Positions 16,646-25,393 of a DNA stretch of 64,000 nucleotides are shown here, piece after piece. The stretch spans positions 229,567 to 293,566 of the forward strand of contig CAYNPO010000001.1 in assembly GCA_964399165.1 (NCBI GenBank). Reading direction: 5' to 3'. The translations under genes were made by a program, and so were the position numbers. This stretch comes from UBA6144 sp964399165. Lineage in GTDB: Bacteria; Bdellovibrionota; Bacteriovoracia; Bacteriovoracales; Bacteriovoracaceae. Every line of letters begins with the position of its first letter. Position 1 is the stretch's first letter. The notes beneath the pieces were generated by a model that searched no databases, had not been told where the DNA came from, and saw only the letters and a list, made by a program, of their open reading frames with translations.

Positions 16646-17794
16646 ATGAAAAGCGTGAAGAAGAACCTTGGCCTGGCGGTGTTGGTATCCCTGAGCTTCG
16701 GGGCGGCCATGGCCCAGGACGATCAGGTCCTGAACTCCGCCCCCATCGACGTGGACGGGTACCTGCGCGAGCGGCAGGTCACCGACGGCGAACTCGAGCA
16801 GATCAAAGCCGAGTACGGCAAGCAGAAGGACATGACCGTCCTGAACAAGGAAAAATCCAAGGAGCTGGGCAAGCTCTCCGGACAGACCGAGAAGCTCCTG
16901 GACAGCCAAGACGAGTACATCGACTCCAAGATCGAGGCCCAGACCGCCATCAAGGAGTTCAACAAGAAGAGCGCAGAAAATGAGAAGAAGCTCAAATGCC
17001 TCTTGGAGGAGAGCAACTCCCCCGACTGCGCCAAGTGGGTGAAGAACCGCCGCCAGGAGCCCGTGGTGGACCAAGTGCAAGTGGCCCAGGCCGCCCCCGC
17101 CCAGTCCGTGGCCGTGGCCCCGGCCGTCGGCGGGCCCTTGAAGCCCTTCGAGGAGATCAAACTCTTGCCCTTCGCTGGCGTCACCAACTACCAAGGCGAC
17201 GTGGAGAAGCTTGAGACCGAGTTCGCCGGCGGCTTGCGCCTGGAGAGCAACGTGTCCGAGCGCCTCAGCATGGGCATCGGCTTCAACTACTCCCAGTTCA
17301 GCACCGAGGACTTCGGCAACGGCTACCAGAACGAGTTCTACTATCCCCAGTACTACAACGCTTACGGCAAGGGCCGCGAGATCGGCTTCAGCAACATGGG
17401 GCTGGACCTCTATGCCAAGTTCTTCATCACCCGCGGCGAGCGCTTCCGTCCCTACATCGGCGGTGGCCTCGGCTACAACCGCATGACCCTGAAGTACCGT
17501 GAGACCAACGCCCTGAACGGCATGGGCGGTTATGGCTACAACTTCAACGGCAAGGAAGAGCTGACCAGCAACTACGCCACCGCCACCTTCTCGGCCGGCT
17601 CGGAAGTCCTGATCACCCGCTCCGTTGGCCTGAACATCGAGCTGCAGTATTCCCGCGGCTTCGGCGGCAACAACAAGGATAACGGAGTGGATCCGTTCAA
17701 CGCCCCGGACCAGCGCCGCTTGGAGCAGCTCTCCGACGAGCTGATCGAGGCTAACGCGCTGTCCGTGATGGCCGGTGTGTTGATCATCTTCTGA
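16646..17794 (+). CDS. Outer-membrane beta-barrel protein with N-terminal coiled coil
   Basis: A GGAGGAGCT ribosome site precedes the ATG at 16646; the 382-residue product has a Sec signal peptide ending AAMA before QDDQ. Mature residues about 20-125 are charged and helical (K, E and Q heptad-like), then comes a Pro/Ala/Val linker. The second half is an aromatic-rich beta-barrel of alternating residues, with GGGLGYNR and GLNIELQYSRGF resembling OmpA-like/OMP_b-brl barrels, and it ends in VLIIF with a terminal phenylalanine, as expected for BAM-dependent insertion. The coiled coil probably spans the periplasm. It is a single-gene unit closed by a strong terminator, and probably abundant. Confidence 0.85.
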   Translation: MKSVKKNLGLAVLVSLSFGAAMAQDDQVLNSAPIDVDGYLRERQVTDGELEQIKAEYGKQKDMTVLNKEKSKELGKLSGQTEKLLDSQDEYIDSKIEAQTAIKEFNKKSAENEKKLKCLLEESNSPDCAKWVKNRRQEPVVDQVQVAQAAPAQSVAVAPAVGGPLKPFEEIKLLPFAGVTNYQGDVEKLETEFAGGLRLESNVSERLSMGIGFNYSQFSTEDFGNGYQNEFYYPQYYNAYGKGREIGFSNMGLDLYAKFFITRGERFRPYIGGGLGYNRMTLKYRETNALNGMGGYGYNFNGKEELTSNYATATFSAGSEVLITRSVGLNIELQYSRGFGGNNKDNGVDPFNAPDQRRLEQLSDELIEANALSVMAGVLIIF

Positions 17795-17815
17795 TTCTCC
17801 CTCCCTGACCTCGCG

Positions 17816-17844
17816 AAGGGCCCCGTCCGGGGCCCTTTTTTTTT
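17816..17844 (+). terminator. Rho-independent terminator after beta-barrel gene
   Basis: A nine-base stem (AAGGGCCCC at 17816-17824 and GGGGCCCTT at 17829-17837) with a four-base loop is followed by an uninterrupted T run to 17844. It lies 22 bases after the stop of the beta-barrel gene and separates it from fadI. Confidence 0.93.
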
Positions 17845-17914
17845 GCGTTGGACTTCCGCCCTCCCTCTCTCTCCCGTAAAATCAAGCCAATCCAACTTCA
17901 GCCAAGGAAGAAGC

Positions 17915-19201
17915 ATGAAACCCGTCTATCTCGTGGAAGGGAAGCGCACCCCGCAGGTCAAGGCCGGCGCCGATCTGCAGGAAGTGGCCGCGCCTTACCT
18001 GGGCCATTACCTGGTCCGCCACCTCGCCGACAAACACGGCATCCCCGCTGACGGCGTGGACGAGGTCATCTTCGGCAACACCGGCACTCCGGCCAAGTAC
18101 CCCAACGTGGGCCGCGTGATCGCGCTGGAAGCGGGCCTGGACAAAAAGACCTCCGGCTATTCCGTGCATCGCAACTGCGCCTCGGGCATGGAGGCGCTCT
18201 CCCAGGGCTATGACAAGATCGTCTCCGGCCGGGCCGACGTGGTTTTCGCCGGCGGCGTCGAGAACATGACCCAGATGCCGCTGATGTTCAACAAGCAGAT
18301 GACGGCCTTGTTCATGGACCTCATGAAGGCCAAGAGCACAGGCGCCAAGCTCGCCATCATGGGCCGCTTCCGTCCCGACTACCTCAAACCCATCGTGGCT
18401 ATCGAGCAGGGCCTCACGGATCCTTTTTGCGGTTTGAACATGGGTTTAACCGCGGAGAAGTTAGCGCGTGAATTGGGCATCACGCGCCAGGAACAAGACG
18501 AGTTCGCCAACCGGAGTCACCAGCGCGCGATCGCCGCGCAGAAAGAGGGGCGCTTCGCCGAGGAGATCCTGCCCATCACCATCGGCAAGAAGCTCGACCA
18601 CGTGCTCGGGCAGGACGTGGGGCCCCGTGAGGGCTCCACCGTCGAGGGCCTGGGCAAGATGAAGCCCTACTTCGAGAAAGGCACCGGCACCGTCACCGTG
18701 GGCAACGCCTGCCCGATCACCGACGGAGGCTCCGCCTGGCTCATGTGCTCCGAGGAGGGGCTCAAGCGCCACAACCTCACGCCCATGGCGCGCATGGTGG
18801 ACTACCACTTCCACGGGCTGGAGCCCGAGCGCATGGGACTCGGGCCCGTGCTCGCCACCGCCGGCGTGCTCAAGCGCACGGGCCTCACGCTGTCGCAGAT
18901 GGATCTGGTGGAACTCAACGAGGCCTTCGCGGCCCAGGTCATCGCTTGCTTGCGCGTGATGAAGGACAAAACCCTCGCCGCCAAATGGGGCCTCTCCGAC
19001 GCCCTGGGGGAGATCCCCGCGGACAAACTCAACGTCAACGGCGGCGCCATCGCCCTGGGCCACCCGGTGGGTTCCACCGGTAGCCGCTTGGTGGTGACGC
19101 TCGCCCATGAGCTGCGCCGGCGCAAGCGCAAGTACGGTCTCGCCACCCTGTGCATCGGCGGCGGGCAAGGCGGCGCGGTCGTGGTCGAGAACCTCCAGTG
19201 A
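17915..19201 (+). CDS. fadI: 3-ketoacyl-CoA thiolase (FadI-type)
   Basis: This 428-residue thiolase cleaves 3-ketoacyl-CoA to acetyl-CoA and a shortened acyl-CoA, the last step of fatty-acid beta-oxidation. The nucleophilic Cys is in HRNCASGMEAL, the conserved His in NVNGGAIALGHPVGSTGSR and the second Cys in LCIGGGQGG. VELNEAFAAQ is also present. The ATG at 17915 has AAGGAAG upstream. It is 14 bases from fadJ, and the two together form the trifunctional-type alpha2beta2 oxidation complex. Sequence features favour FadI over acetyl-CoA C-acetyltransferase, with the long insertion near residues 120-160. Confidence 0.94.
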   Translation: MKPVYLVEGKRTPQVKAGADLQEVAAPYLGHYLVRHLADKHGIPADGVDEVIFGNTGTPAKYPNVGRVIALEAGLDKKTSGYSVHRNCASGMEALSQGYDKIVSGRADVVFAGGVENMTQMPLMFNKQMTALFMDLMKAKSTGAKLAIMGRFRPDYLKPIVAIEQGLTDPFCGLNMGLTAEKLARELGITRQEQDEFANRSHQRAIAAQKEGRFAEEILPITIGKKLDHVLGQDVGPREGSTVEGLGKMKPYFEKGTGTVTVGNACPITDGGSAWLMCSEEGLKRHNLTPMARMVDYHFHGLEPERMGLGPVLATAGVLKRTGLTLSQMDLVELNEAFAAQVIACLRVMKDKTLAAKWGLSDALGEIPADKLNVNGGAIALGHPVGSTGSRLVVTLAHELRRRKRKYGLATLCIGGGQGGAVVVENLQ

Positions 19202-19215
19202 GCCAAGGAGACGGC

Positions 19216-21345
19216 ATGAACCTGCACAACCTCACCTACGAAACCAACGCCGAGGGCATCGCCCTCGTGGGTTTCGGGAAATACGAGACCAAGTCCATGA
19301 CCACCCTCACCCGCGAGACGCTCATGGAGCTCAAGCAGGTGCTAGCGGATCTGGCGGCCCGGGAGAAGCGCAAAGAGGTGAAGGGCGTGATGTTCTTCTC
19401 CCACAAGCCCGGCGTGTTCCTGGCCGGAGTGGATGTGACATTGATCAATGGCCTCAAGACCGAGGCCGACGCCACCCGCGGGGCCGAGGAGGGCCAGGAC
19501 CTCTACAACGCCATCGAGGATTTAAAAGTCCCCACCGCCGCCCTGGTGGACGGGGTGTGTCTGGGCGGGGGCCTGGAGCTGGCGCTGGCGTGCAAGCGCA
19601 TCTACGCCTCCGACAATCCCAAGACCGCCCTGGGCGTGCCCGAAGTCATGCTGGGCGTTTTGCCCGGCTTCGGCGGCACCTACCGCCTGCCCAAGAAGGT
19701 GGGGCTGCCCAACGCCCTGGACATGATCCTCACCGGCCGCCAGGTGCGGGCCAAGGCCGCGCTGAAAATGAATCTCGTGGAGGCGGTGCTGCCCTCCGAG
19801 CGCCTGGCCGAATTGGCCGCGCCGCTCTTGCTCAAGCCCGTCCCCCCGAAGGGCGGGGGCATGGGCAAGGCCCTGGAGCGCGTGGCCGGGGACAACTTTT
19901 TCGCCAGGAAGATCATTTTTCAGAAAGCGCGCGAAGGCGTGCTGGAGAAGTCCAAGGGCTTCTACCCGGCCCCGCTGCGCATCCTCGAGGTACTGGAGAC
20001 TGGCCACGGCAAGTCCCGCTCTGCCTATCTGGCCATGGAGGCGCACGCCTTCGGCGAACTCTCCCAGACCGTGGTCTCCAAGAACCTGCAGCACATCTTC
20101 TTCCTCACCGACGCCTCCAAGAAGGTGGAAGGGAAGGAGAACCTACCCACGGTGCGGAGGGGGGCCGTGCTCGGCGCCGGCGTCATGGGCGGCGGCATCG
20201 CCTGGCTCTTCGCCAGCCAGGACCAGGCCCCGCTGATGAAGGATTTGACCCAGCCCGCGTTGGAGCTGGGCCTCAAACAAGCGTCGGACAACTTCGCCTC
20301 GGCGCTAAAGAAACGCCGGCTCTCCGAAGACGACTTCAACCGCAAGATGCGCTCGATCACTCCCACGCTCACCTTCGACGGATTCAAGGGCGTGGACCTG
20401 GTGGTCGAGGCGGTGGTGGAGAACATGGACGTGAAGAAGAAAGTCTTCGCCGAACTCGAGGGCAAGGTGCGCCCGGACTGCCTCCTCACCTCCAACACCT
20501 CCTCTCTCTCCGTCACCGAGATGGCCTCCGCCCTCAAGGACGGCTCGCGCTTCGCGGGCCTGCATTTTTTCAACCCGGTCAACAAGATGCCCCTGGTGGA
20601 AATCATCGCCCACCCCGGCGTCTCCGAGCAAACCCTCAGGACCCTCACCAAGTGGGTCCTGGACGTGAAAAAGACGCCGGTGATCGTGCAGGATGGCCCA
20701 GGCTTCCTCGTGAACCGCATCCTGGCGCCCTTCCTCAACGAGGCCGGGTGGCTCTTGGAGGCCGGCGTGAGCATCGCCGACCTGGACCAGGCCGCTCTGA
20801 ACTTCGGCATGCCCATGGGTCCGTGCCGCTTGATGGACGAGATCGGCCTGGACGTGTGCGAGAAGGTGGGCAAGATCATGGAGAAGGGCCTCGGCGCCCG
20901 TATGACGCCCAACCAGCTGGGGCAGAAAGTGCACGCCGCCGGATGCTTGGGCCGCAAGAACGGCAAGGGCTTTTACCTCTACGACGAGAAAGGCAAGGTC
21001 ACCGGCCGCAATCCGGTGGTGGAGGCCATGCTGCCAGGGAAGCGCTTATCCATGGAGGAAGTGCAGATCCAGATGCGGCTTTTCCTGCCCATGATCAACG
21101 AGGCGGCTTATTGCCTGCAGGACAAGATCGTGGACAAGGCCTCCGCCGTGGATCTCGCCATGGTGTATGGCACCGGCTTTCCTCCGTTCAAAGGCGGGCT
21201 CCTGCGATACGCAGACGCCGAGGGGCCTGACCGCCTCTTGTCGGTGCTGCAGCAGTTCGCCTCCGAGGTGAGCGCCGAGCGCTATCATCCGGCCCCCTTG
21301 CTGGTGGAGCTCGCCCAGGGCAAACGCCGCTTCTACGACCTCTGA
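19216..21345 (+). CDS. fadJ: Fatty-acid oxidation complex alpha subunit (FadJ/FadB-type)
   Basis: The 709-residue protein carries an N-terminal enoyl-CoA hydratase domain and a C-terminal 3-hydroxyacyl-CoA dehydrogenase domain. Crotonase glutamates are seen in GGGLELALACKRI and GVPEVMLGVLPGFGG. The NAD-binding motif is GAGVMGGGIAWLFAS and the dehydrogenase His is in GLHFFNPVNKMPLVEI. It hydrates and oxidises acyl-CoA intermediates for the thiolase encoded just upstream. The ATG at 19216 follows an AAGGAG site; the frame extending upstream is a shadow of fadI. With no fadD or fadE here, substrate supply is encoded elsewhere. Confidence 0.95.
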   Translation: MNLHNLTYETNAEGIALVGFGKYETKSMTTLTRETLMELKQVLADLAAREKRKEVKGVMFFSHKPGVFLAGVDVTLINGLKTEADATRGAEEGQDLYNAIEDLKVPTAALVDGVCLGGGLELALACKRIYASDNPKTALGVPEVMLGVLPGFGGTYRLPKKVGLPNALDMILTGRQVRAKAALKMNLVEAVLPSERLAELAAPLLLKPVPPKGGGMGKALERVAGDNFFARKIIFQKAREGVLEKSKGFYPAPLRILEVLETGHGKSRSAYLAMEAHAFGELSQTVVSKNLQHIFFLTDASKKVEGKENLPTVRRGAVLGAGVMGGGIAWLFASQDQAPLMKDLTQPALELGLKQASDNFASALKKRRLSEDDFNRKMRSITPTLTFDGFKGVDLVVEAVVENMDVKKKVFAELEGKVRPDCLLTSNTSSLSVTEMASALKDGSRFAGLHFFNPVNKMPLVEIIAHPGVSEQTLRTLTKWVLDVKKTPVIVQDGPGFLVNRILAPFLNEAGWLLEAGVSIADLDQAALNFGMPMGPCRLMDEIGLDVCEKVGKIMEKGLGARMTPNQLGQKVHAAGCLGRKNGKGFYLYDEKGKVTGRNPVVEAMLPGKRLSMEEVQIQMRLFLPMINEAAYCLQDKIVDKASAVDLAMVYGTGFPPFKGGLLRYADAEGPDRLLSVLQQFASEVSAERYHPAPLLVELAQGKRRFYDL

Positions 21346-21346
21346 C

Positions 21347-22510
21347 ATGTGGGCCTTCCACCGGTACTTCCTGCATTACCTGGTGTTCGGCCGCACCCGC
21401 CAAGGCATTCTGTTCCTCGCCCTTGCGGGGTTGTTCCTGTCATCGTTCGCCCTGACGGTGGTGCAGGGGGTGATGGGGGGCCTGCAGCGCAGCCTAGTGG
21501 CCCGCTCCAAGCTCTTCCATGGCGCGGGCACCATGGTGTTTGCGCCCGGCTTCCGTGAGAACGAGGCCGAGTGGTTCCAAGAGGCCCGCCGGATGGGGCT
21601 CTCCCCTGTGCGAGAGATCGAGACAGAGCTCCTGGTGCGCCATGGGAGCCAGGTGGCGCCTTTGGTGCTCCACGGGGTCGACCTGAAAAACCCCCCGCCG
21701 TTTTTGAAGGGTAGGGACCTTAGTGGCGTGGTCTTGGGCGCGGACCTGGCCCACCGACTGAAGGTGCCCTTTTACGGCGAACTCCGCCTGGTCAGCCCCG
21801 CCGCGACGGACGCCTTGATGGGGGAGGTGCCGCGCCAGGTGGCCACCACCGTGGGCGACTACCTGGTGAGCGAGGTGGCCGAACTGGACATGGCCCACGG
21901 GTGGGTGCGCCTCTCCCTGGTGCAAAATATCCTGCGCCAACGGGAGGTCGAACGCTGGAGGTTTTTCCGGGAAGCCGACTTCCATCGCGCGCGGGAAAAG
22001 TGGGGCGGGCAGGAAGGCGTGCGCGCCGTGAGCTGGGAGGAGGCCCATGGCACGCTGGTGTGGGCGCTCAACCTGGAGACCCGGGTCATGCTGGCCCTCT
22101 TCATCGGCATGTCCCTCCTGGTGGCCTTGGCCATCACCACGGGGCTTCTCCTGTTTTTCGCCCGTATCCGGCCCGACCTCGCCTCCTTCTGGATCATGGG
22201 CATGTCGCTCCCGAGGCTCAAGCGCCTTTGCCTCGCCTTCGTAGTGCAGCTCTCAGGCGCCATTTGTTTACTGGGTGTGAGCGTGGGCAGCCTGGTTTTG
22301 TGGGCGCTCGAGCGGTATGGGCATGATTTGATGCCGGACGTGTTCGTGGAGAGGCATTTCCCCGTCCAGTTCTCGTGGCAGGCGCAGGTGTTGGCATTTG
22401 TTGCTCCATTCTTAATAGCCACCGTATTTTCTCTCCTATCGTTCGCGCAGTTTCGACGGGAAAACCGTACTTTCATCCATTTAGTGAGGGGCGCGGGGCA
22501 GGCAGGTTAA
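21347..22510 (+). CDS. LolC/LolE-type ABC transporter permease
   Basis: The ATG lies one base after the fadJ stop. The 387-residue protein has an N-terminal transmembrane helix (about residues 21-41), a large periplasmic domain of roughly 190 residues, and three further helices near residues 245, 295 and 350, the MacB/FtsX topology of lipoprotein-releasing permeases. The start FHRYFLHYLVFGRTRQGIL resembles the LolC/E cytoplasmic opening. No ATPase gene adjoins it; the nearest LolD-like gene is at 31404. It may be a lipoprotein-sorting permease or work with an ATPase encoded elsewhere. The linkage to fatty-acid genes is by overlap only. Confidence 0.8.
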   Translation: MWAFHRYFLHYLVFGRTRQGILFLALAGLFLSSFALTVVQGVMGGLQRSLVARSKLFHGAGTMVFAPGFRENEAEWFQEARRMGLSPVREIETELLVRHGSQVAPLVLHGVDLKNPPPFLKGRDLSGVVLGADLAHRLKVPFYGELRLVSPAATDALMGEVPRQVATTVGDYLVSEVAELDMAHGWVRLSLVQNILRQREVERWRFFREADFHRAREKWGGQEGVRAVSWEEAHGTLVWALNLETRVMLALFIGMSLLVALAITTGLLLFFARIRPDLASFWIMGMSLPRLKRLCLAFVVQLSGAICLLGVSVGSLVLWALERYGHDLMPDVFVERHFPVQFSWQAQVLAFVAPFLIATVFSLLSFAQFRRENRTFIHLVRGAGQAG

Positions 22511-22568
22511 GGGCGCGGTTGAAAAAAAGCCGGTTGCCCTTAGACTGGGAGGAGCAAAGGATCCTGCC

Positions 22569-23501
22569 ATGGGCACCAACTTGCAGCTCGTCCCCGCCGA
22601 CACCTCCACCGTCCAGGCCCCGACCCTGGCCGACAGCATTCCATTGACCGACAACGGGGTGGTCTCGTTCTCGTGGACCGATGACCAGGAGACCTGTCGT
22701 CTGTGGCGCGAGCTGGTCCAGCGCGAGCCGGGCCTGCGCGCCGATTTCGAGCGGCGACTGGCCGACACGGAGAAGTTGCGCCACCTGCCGGTTTGGCTGC
22801 GTGGGGCCGACGGGGTCCTGCGCACGAACCTCTACGAACTCTATTCGCGCCACCTGCGGGAGGGGGCGGGCCCGGTGCCCGGCATCTCCATCCCCGCCTT
22901 CCACGAAGTCTCCCTGCTCTCACCCTCGGGCCCCTGGAAGCGGATGGCCCTTTCTGACTGCTTCAACCTGCGCACCTACCAGGACTTCGTCATCGTGTTC
23001 CTGATCCAAGACCTCATCCCCCAGCGTGAATTCCGCCTGCGGGTCAAAAGCCGCATCCTCGCCGAGTACGGCAAGGGTTTCGGCGAGGCCTGCCTGGTGG
23101 AGGTGGAACAGCTCACCACCCGCGGGGTGCTCCTGCGCCTGCCCGCCGAGACCTTCTACGCCGGCATGATACCCCATGGGCGCGCCCGCTTCCTCATGGG
23201 GCAGCGGCCCCTCAGCGCCGCCCTGGCCGCCCCCAACCCCCGAGAGCTGCGCCGCCAGCTCGGGGAGTGGGGCACCAACCCATTCCACACCCTGGACAAG
23301 CGGGACGCGTTCCAGGTGCCCTGCCGGGATCTCCAGGTGGGGGGGCGCTTCGATGCCGGTCGGACCCGGGAAACCTACCTGCACGTCACCTACGAGCAAA
23401 TCCGGGCTTCCCATGGGCCCTTGGCCGAGCGCCTGGAGACCTTCGTGGCCCGCGCCCACGGCCTGGTCCGGGAACTGGTGAAGCTGCCTCGGGCCGCTTA
23501 G
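22569..23501 (+). CDS. Unrecognised soluble protein, 310 residues
   Basis: A GGAGGAGC site precedes the ATG, with rather long spacing. The protein has no signal peptide or membrane helix. It contains Leu/Arg-rich helical stretches and a central segment (EFRLRVKSRILAEYGKGFGE, then LTTRGVLLRLP) with the strand pattern and leading Arg seen in PilZ-type domains; the canonical RxxxR and DxSxxG motifs are not convincingly present. I therefore do not assign a family. It follows the permease gene by 58 bases and precedes a small secreted protein, possibly one transcript. Confidence 0.65.
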   Translation: MGTNLQLVPADTSTVQAPTLADSIPLTDNGVVSFSWTDDQETCRLWRELVQREPGLRADFERRLADTEKLRHLPVWLRGADGVLRTNLYELYSRHLREGAGPVPGISIPAFHEVSLLSPSGPWKRMALSDCFNLRTYQDFVIVFLIQDLIPQREFRLRVKSRILAEYGKGFGEACLVEVEQLTTRGVLLRLPAETFYAGMIPHGRARFLMGQRPLSAALAAPNPRELRRQLGEWGTNPFHTLDKRDAFQVPCRDLQVGGRFDAGRTRETYLHVTYEQIRASHGPLAERLETFVARAHGLVRELVKLPRAA

Positions 23502-23554
23502 GGAATTTTTACACGTTTCCCCGGGCGGTAGCGGAATCCGGTGTATCCAGGCAC

Positions 23555-24280
23555 ATGCGTTTTTCTCTCCTCTTCGGAGTGCTCCTCATGACCATGAGTT
23601 TCGATGGCCACGCCAAGTCCTACGCCCGCGCGTGCTTCACCCAGCACATCCGCGAGTCCATCCACATCAACTCCTCCCGCCGCGATTTCTACAGTGGCAT
23701 CACCGCCGGCCGCTCCAACCGCGTGTTCAACCGCCTCATCACCGCCGAGCGCTTGAGCCTCATTCCCGCGGCCCTGTACGACGCCCGGGCCCTGCGCTGG
23801 CAGCGCCGCGGGTTGCCGCTGTTCTGCTACGAGTTCATGTCCATGAACAACACCCCCGACTTCGATCCCGAGCGCCGCGTGGTTCCCACGGAGCGCTTTG
23901 AGGCCTTCGACTGGCGCTTCTACCGCGACCGGCTGGAAGAGGCGGCCAGGGCCAAGGACGTCCGCCAGACCAAGGCCGTGGCCCTGGAAGGTGTGCGCGC
24001 CCTGGAGCGGATGCCCAACTACTACTGCATGCTCCGGCACATTTTGGAGTCGGTCTACCGCTTCGCCTACTTCGTACCCCTGCAGGACGCCCGCGCCAGC
24101 GAGCTCGGTTTGCCGAGCCCCAAAAACATCCTCTTCGAGGTCATCAACCTCCAACTGCTCGCTTTCGGCGAATCCTACAAAATCGACCTGTGGAGCGCGC
24201 CCATCCAGCAAACCGGCGTGCCGATCCTGTGTGCGGAGCTGCCGAAGTTGCTGGAGGATTTGGACTTGGAGAGTCCGTAG
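23555..24280 (+). CDS. Unrecognised secreted protein, 241 residues
   Basis: The ATG at 23555 starts a hydrophobic signal sequence (FSLLFGVLLMTMSFDGHA) with probable cleavage before KSYARACF. The mature part is about 220 residues, Arg- and Leu-rich, with four to six cysteines (CF near the N-terminus, LFCYEF, YYCMLRH, ILCAEL) that could form disulfides in the periplasm. No catalytic motif is visible. Upstream frames re-read the previous gene. There is only a weak ribosome site. Nothing in the flanks suggests function. Confidence 0.65.
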   Translation: MRFSLLFGVLLMTMSFDGHAKSYARACFTQHIRESIHINSSRRDFYSGITAGRSNRVFNRLITAERLSLIPAALYDARALRWQRRGLPLFCYEFMSMNNTPDFDPERRVVPTERFEAFDWRFYRDRLEEAARAKDVRQTKAVALEGVRALERMPNYYCMLRHILESVYRFAYFVPLQDARASELGLPSPKNILFEVINLQLLAFGESYKIDLWSAPIQQTGVPILCAELPKLLEDLDLESP

Positions 24281-24745
24281 GGCCTTGCGCTTCTCCACGC
24301 AATTCCCACCTCGTCCGGTCCCCGCCCTCTAAGGGGCAGGGAGCCGCCACGCCGCACATGCGCCCTTTTCAAAGAGGCCCATCCCTAGATATGCGCCCCT
24401 CCAGCGTTCACCTCCCGTGCTCCTGGCGGGATACCGGTCACAGGTCACCGGGCATAGACCATAGACCCTAAGTCCCCGGTCAGGTGCATTTGGATATATG
24501 CCTCTTTCAAGCGTTCACTTCCTGTGCCCTTGACGGGAGACCGGTCACAGACCACTGATTGCCGGTTCAAGGCCAAAGACCTGAAGCCGCGGGTCACAAT
24601 GCCGGGTCAGGCCTTCGGATGAAAAGGGCATATATCAGCGAGCAGGCTGTTTCATGAGTGAATTTCCGGGCGCAAGGGCAAAGACCTTGGAGACGCTGGC
24701 CCGACGCTGAGAGCACACTCTGTTTCTCAGACGGAGGCGACAAGT
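24281..24745. repeat. Gene-free region with degenerate direct and inverted repeats upstream of RAYT
   Basis: This 465-base gap has no convincing gene. Two degenerate copies of about 61 bases lie at 24388-24448 and 24493-24554; both contain AGCGTTCAC and CCGGTCACAG and start GATAT. A partial further copy of the left end is at 24357-24377 (CATGCGCCCTTTTCAAAG), and an inverted copy of the left end (GAAAAGGGCATATATC) is at 24621-24636. Repeats of this type beside a REP-associated transposase are expected as its possible substrates or relics. Similarity was judged by eye. Confidence 0.6.
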
Positions 24746-25393
24746 ATGGCACGACAAATCGAACTCAACCTCTACCGCGGCCAGCGCGGTGGGCGCCGCC
24801 CCCGGCGTGGGCGCAAGGCCATCCACTCCAGGGGAGTGGCCCATCGTCGACGAGAGCGGGTCAATCCACGCACGCCCTTGCACGTGAACTTCAAGCTCAA
24901 GGCCTGGATCCGTAACAAGACCTGCCTCAGGCTTTTGAAAAGGGCGATTCTCAACGGTAGGAGGCACGGGCTGCGGGTGAACCAGTTCTCCCTGCAATCT
25001 AACCATGTGCATTTGATCGTGGAGGCGGGGGACAACGCCACGCTGACGCGGGGGATGCGCTCGTTGACGGTGACCTTCGCCAAGGGGCTCAAAAGCGGGA
25101 GGGTGCAGCTGGAGCGCTACCACCTACACGTTATGAGAACGCTGGCTGAAGTGAGGAACGTTATTCATTATGTGCGGCACAACACCCAAAAGCACACGGG
25201 CAAGGCGCCAGAGCAGGGCCCCTACGCCTCCGGGGCCGGCGATGGGCCCGTGAGTTGGCTCTTGGCGGAGGTCCTCAGGCAAAGAACACCAAGTTCAAGA
25301 TGTGGGCCAATAGCAAGAACAGGCTCCCGGCGTGTTCCAGGTTCTTGGAAGTCTTGCGCACGGGGTTCTTCAAGAACAGTGCGGCCAGCATGA
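24746..25393 (+). CDS. REP-associated tyrosine transposase (RAYT), Y1_Tnp family
   Basis: The 215-residue frame begins with the family-typical basic segment (RGGRRPRRGRK, then VAHRRRERVNPRTPLHV). It contains the HUH metal-binding motif in SNHVHLIVEA, and continues LERYHLHVMRTLAEVRNVIHYVRHNTQKH, where the RYH region normally follows a small domain and the helix carries the catalytic tyrosine area. RAYTs act on REP/BIME palindromes as single-copy domesticated transposases. The last roughly 40 residues overlap the convergent ligase gene by 119 bases and look unlike the family, so the true end or integrity is uncertain. No left or right IS ends were found. Confidence 0.8.
   Translation: MARQIELNLYRGQRGGRRPRRGRKAIHSRGVAHRRRERVNPRTPLHVNFKLKAWIRNKTCLRLLKRAILNGRRHGLRVNQFSLQSNHVHLIVEAGDNATLTRGMRSLTVTFAKGLKSGRVQLERYHLHVMRTLAEVRNVIHYVRHNTQKHTGKAPEQGPYASGAGDGPVSWLLAEVLRQRTPSSRCGPIARTGSRRVPGSWKSCARGSSRTVRPA

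Noticed and set aside
19107..21230. A 707-codon plus-strand frame over fadJ
   Set aside because: It is the +2 frame of fadJ, Arg/Gly/Pro-rich and without motifs.
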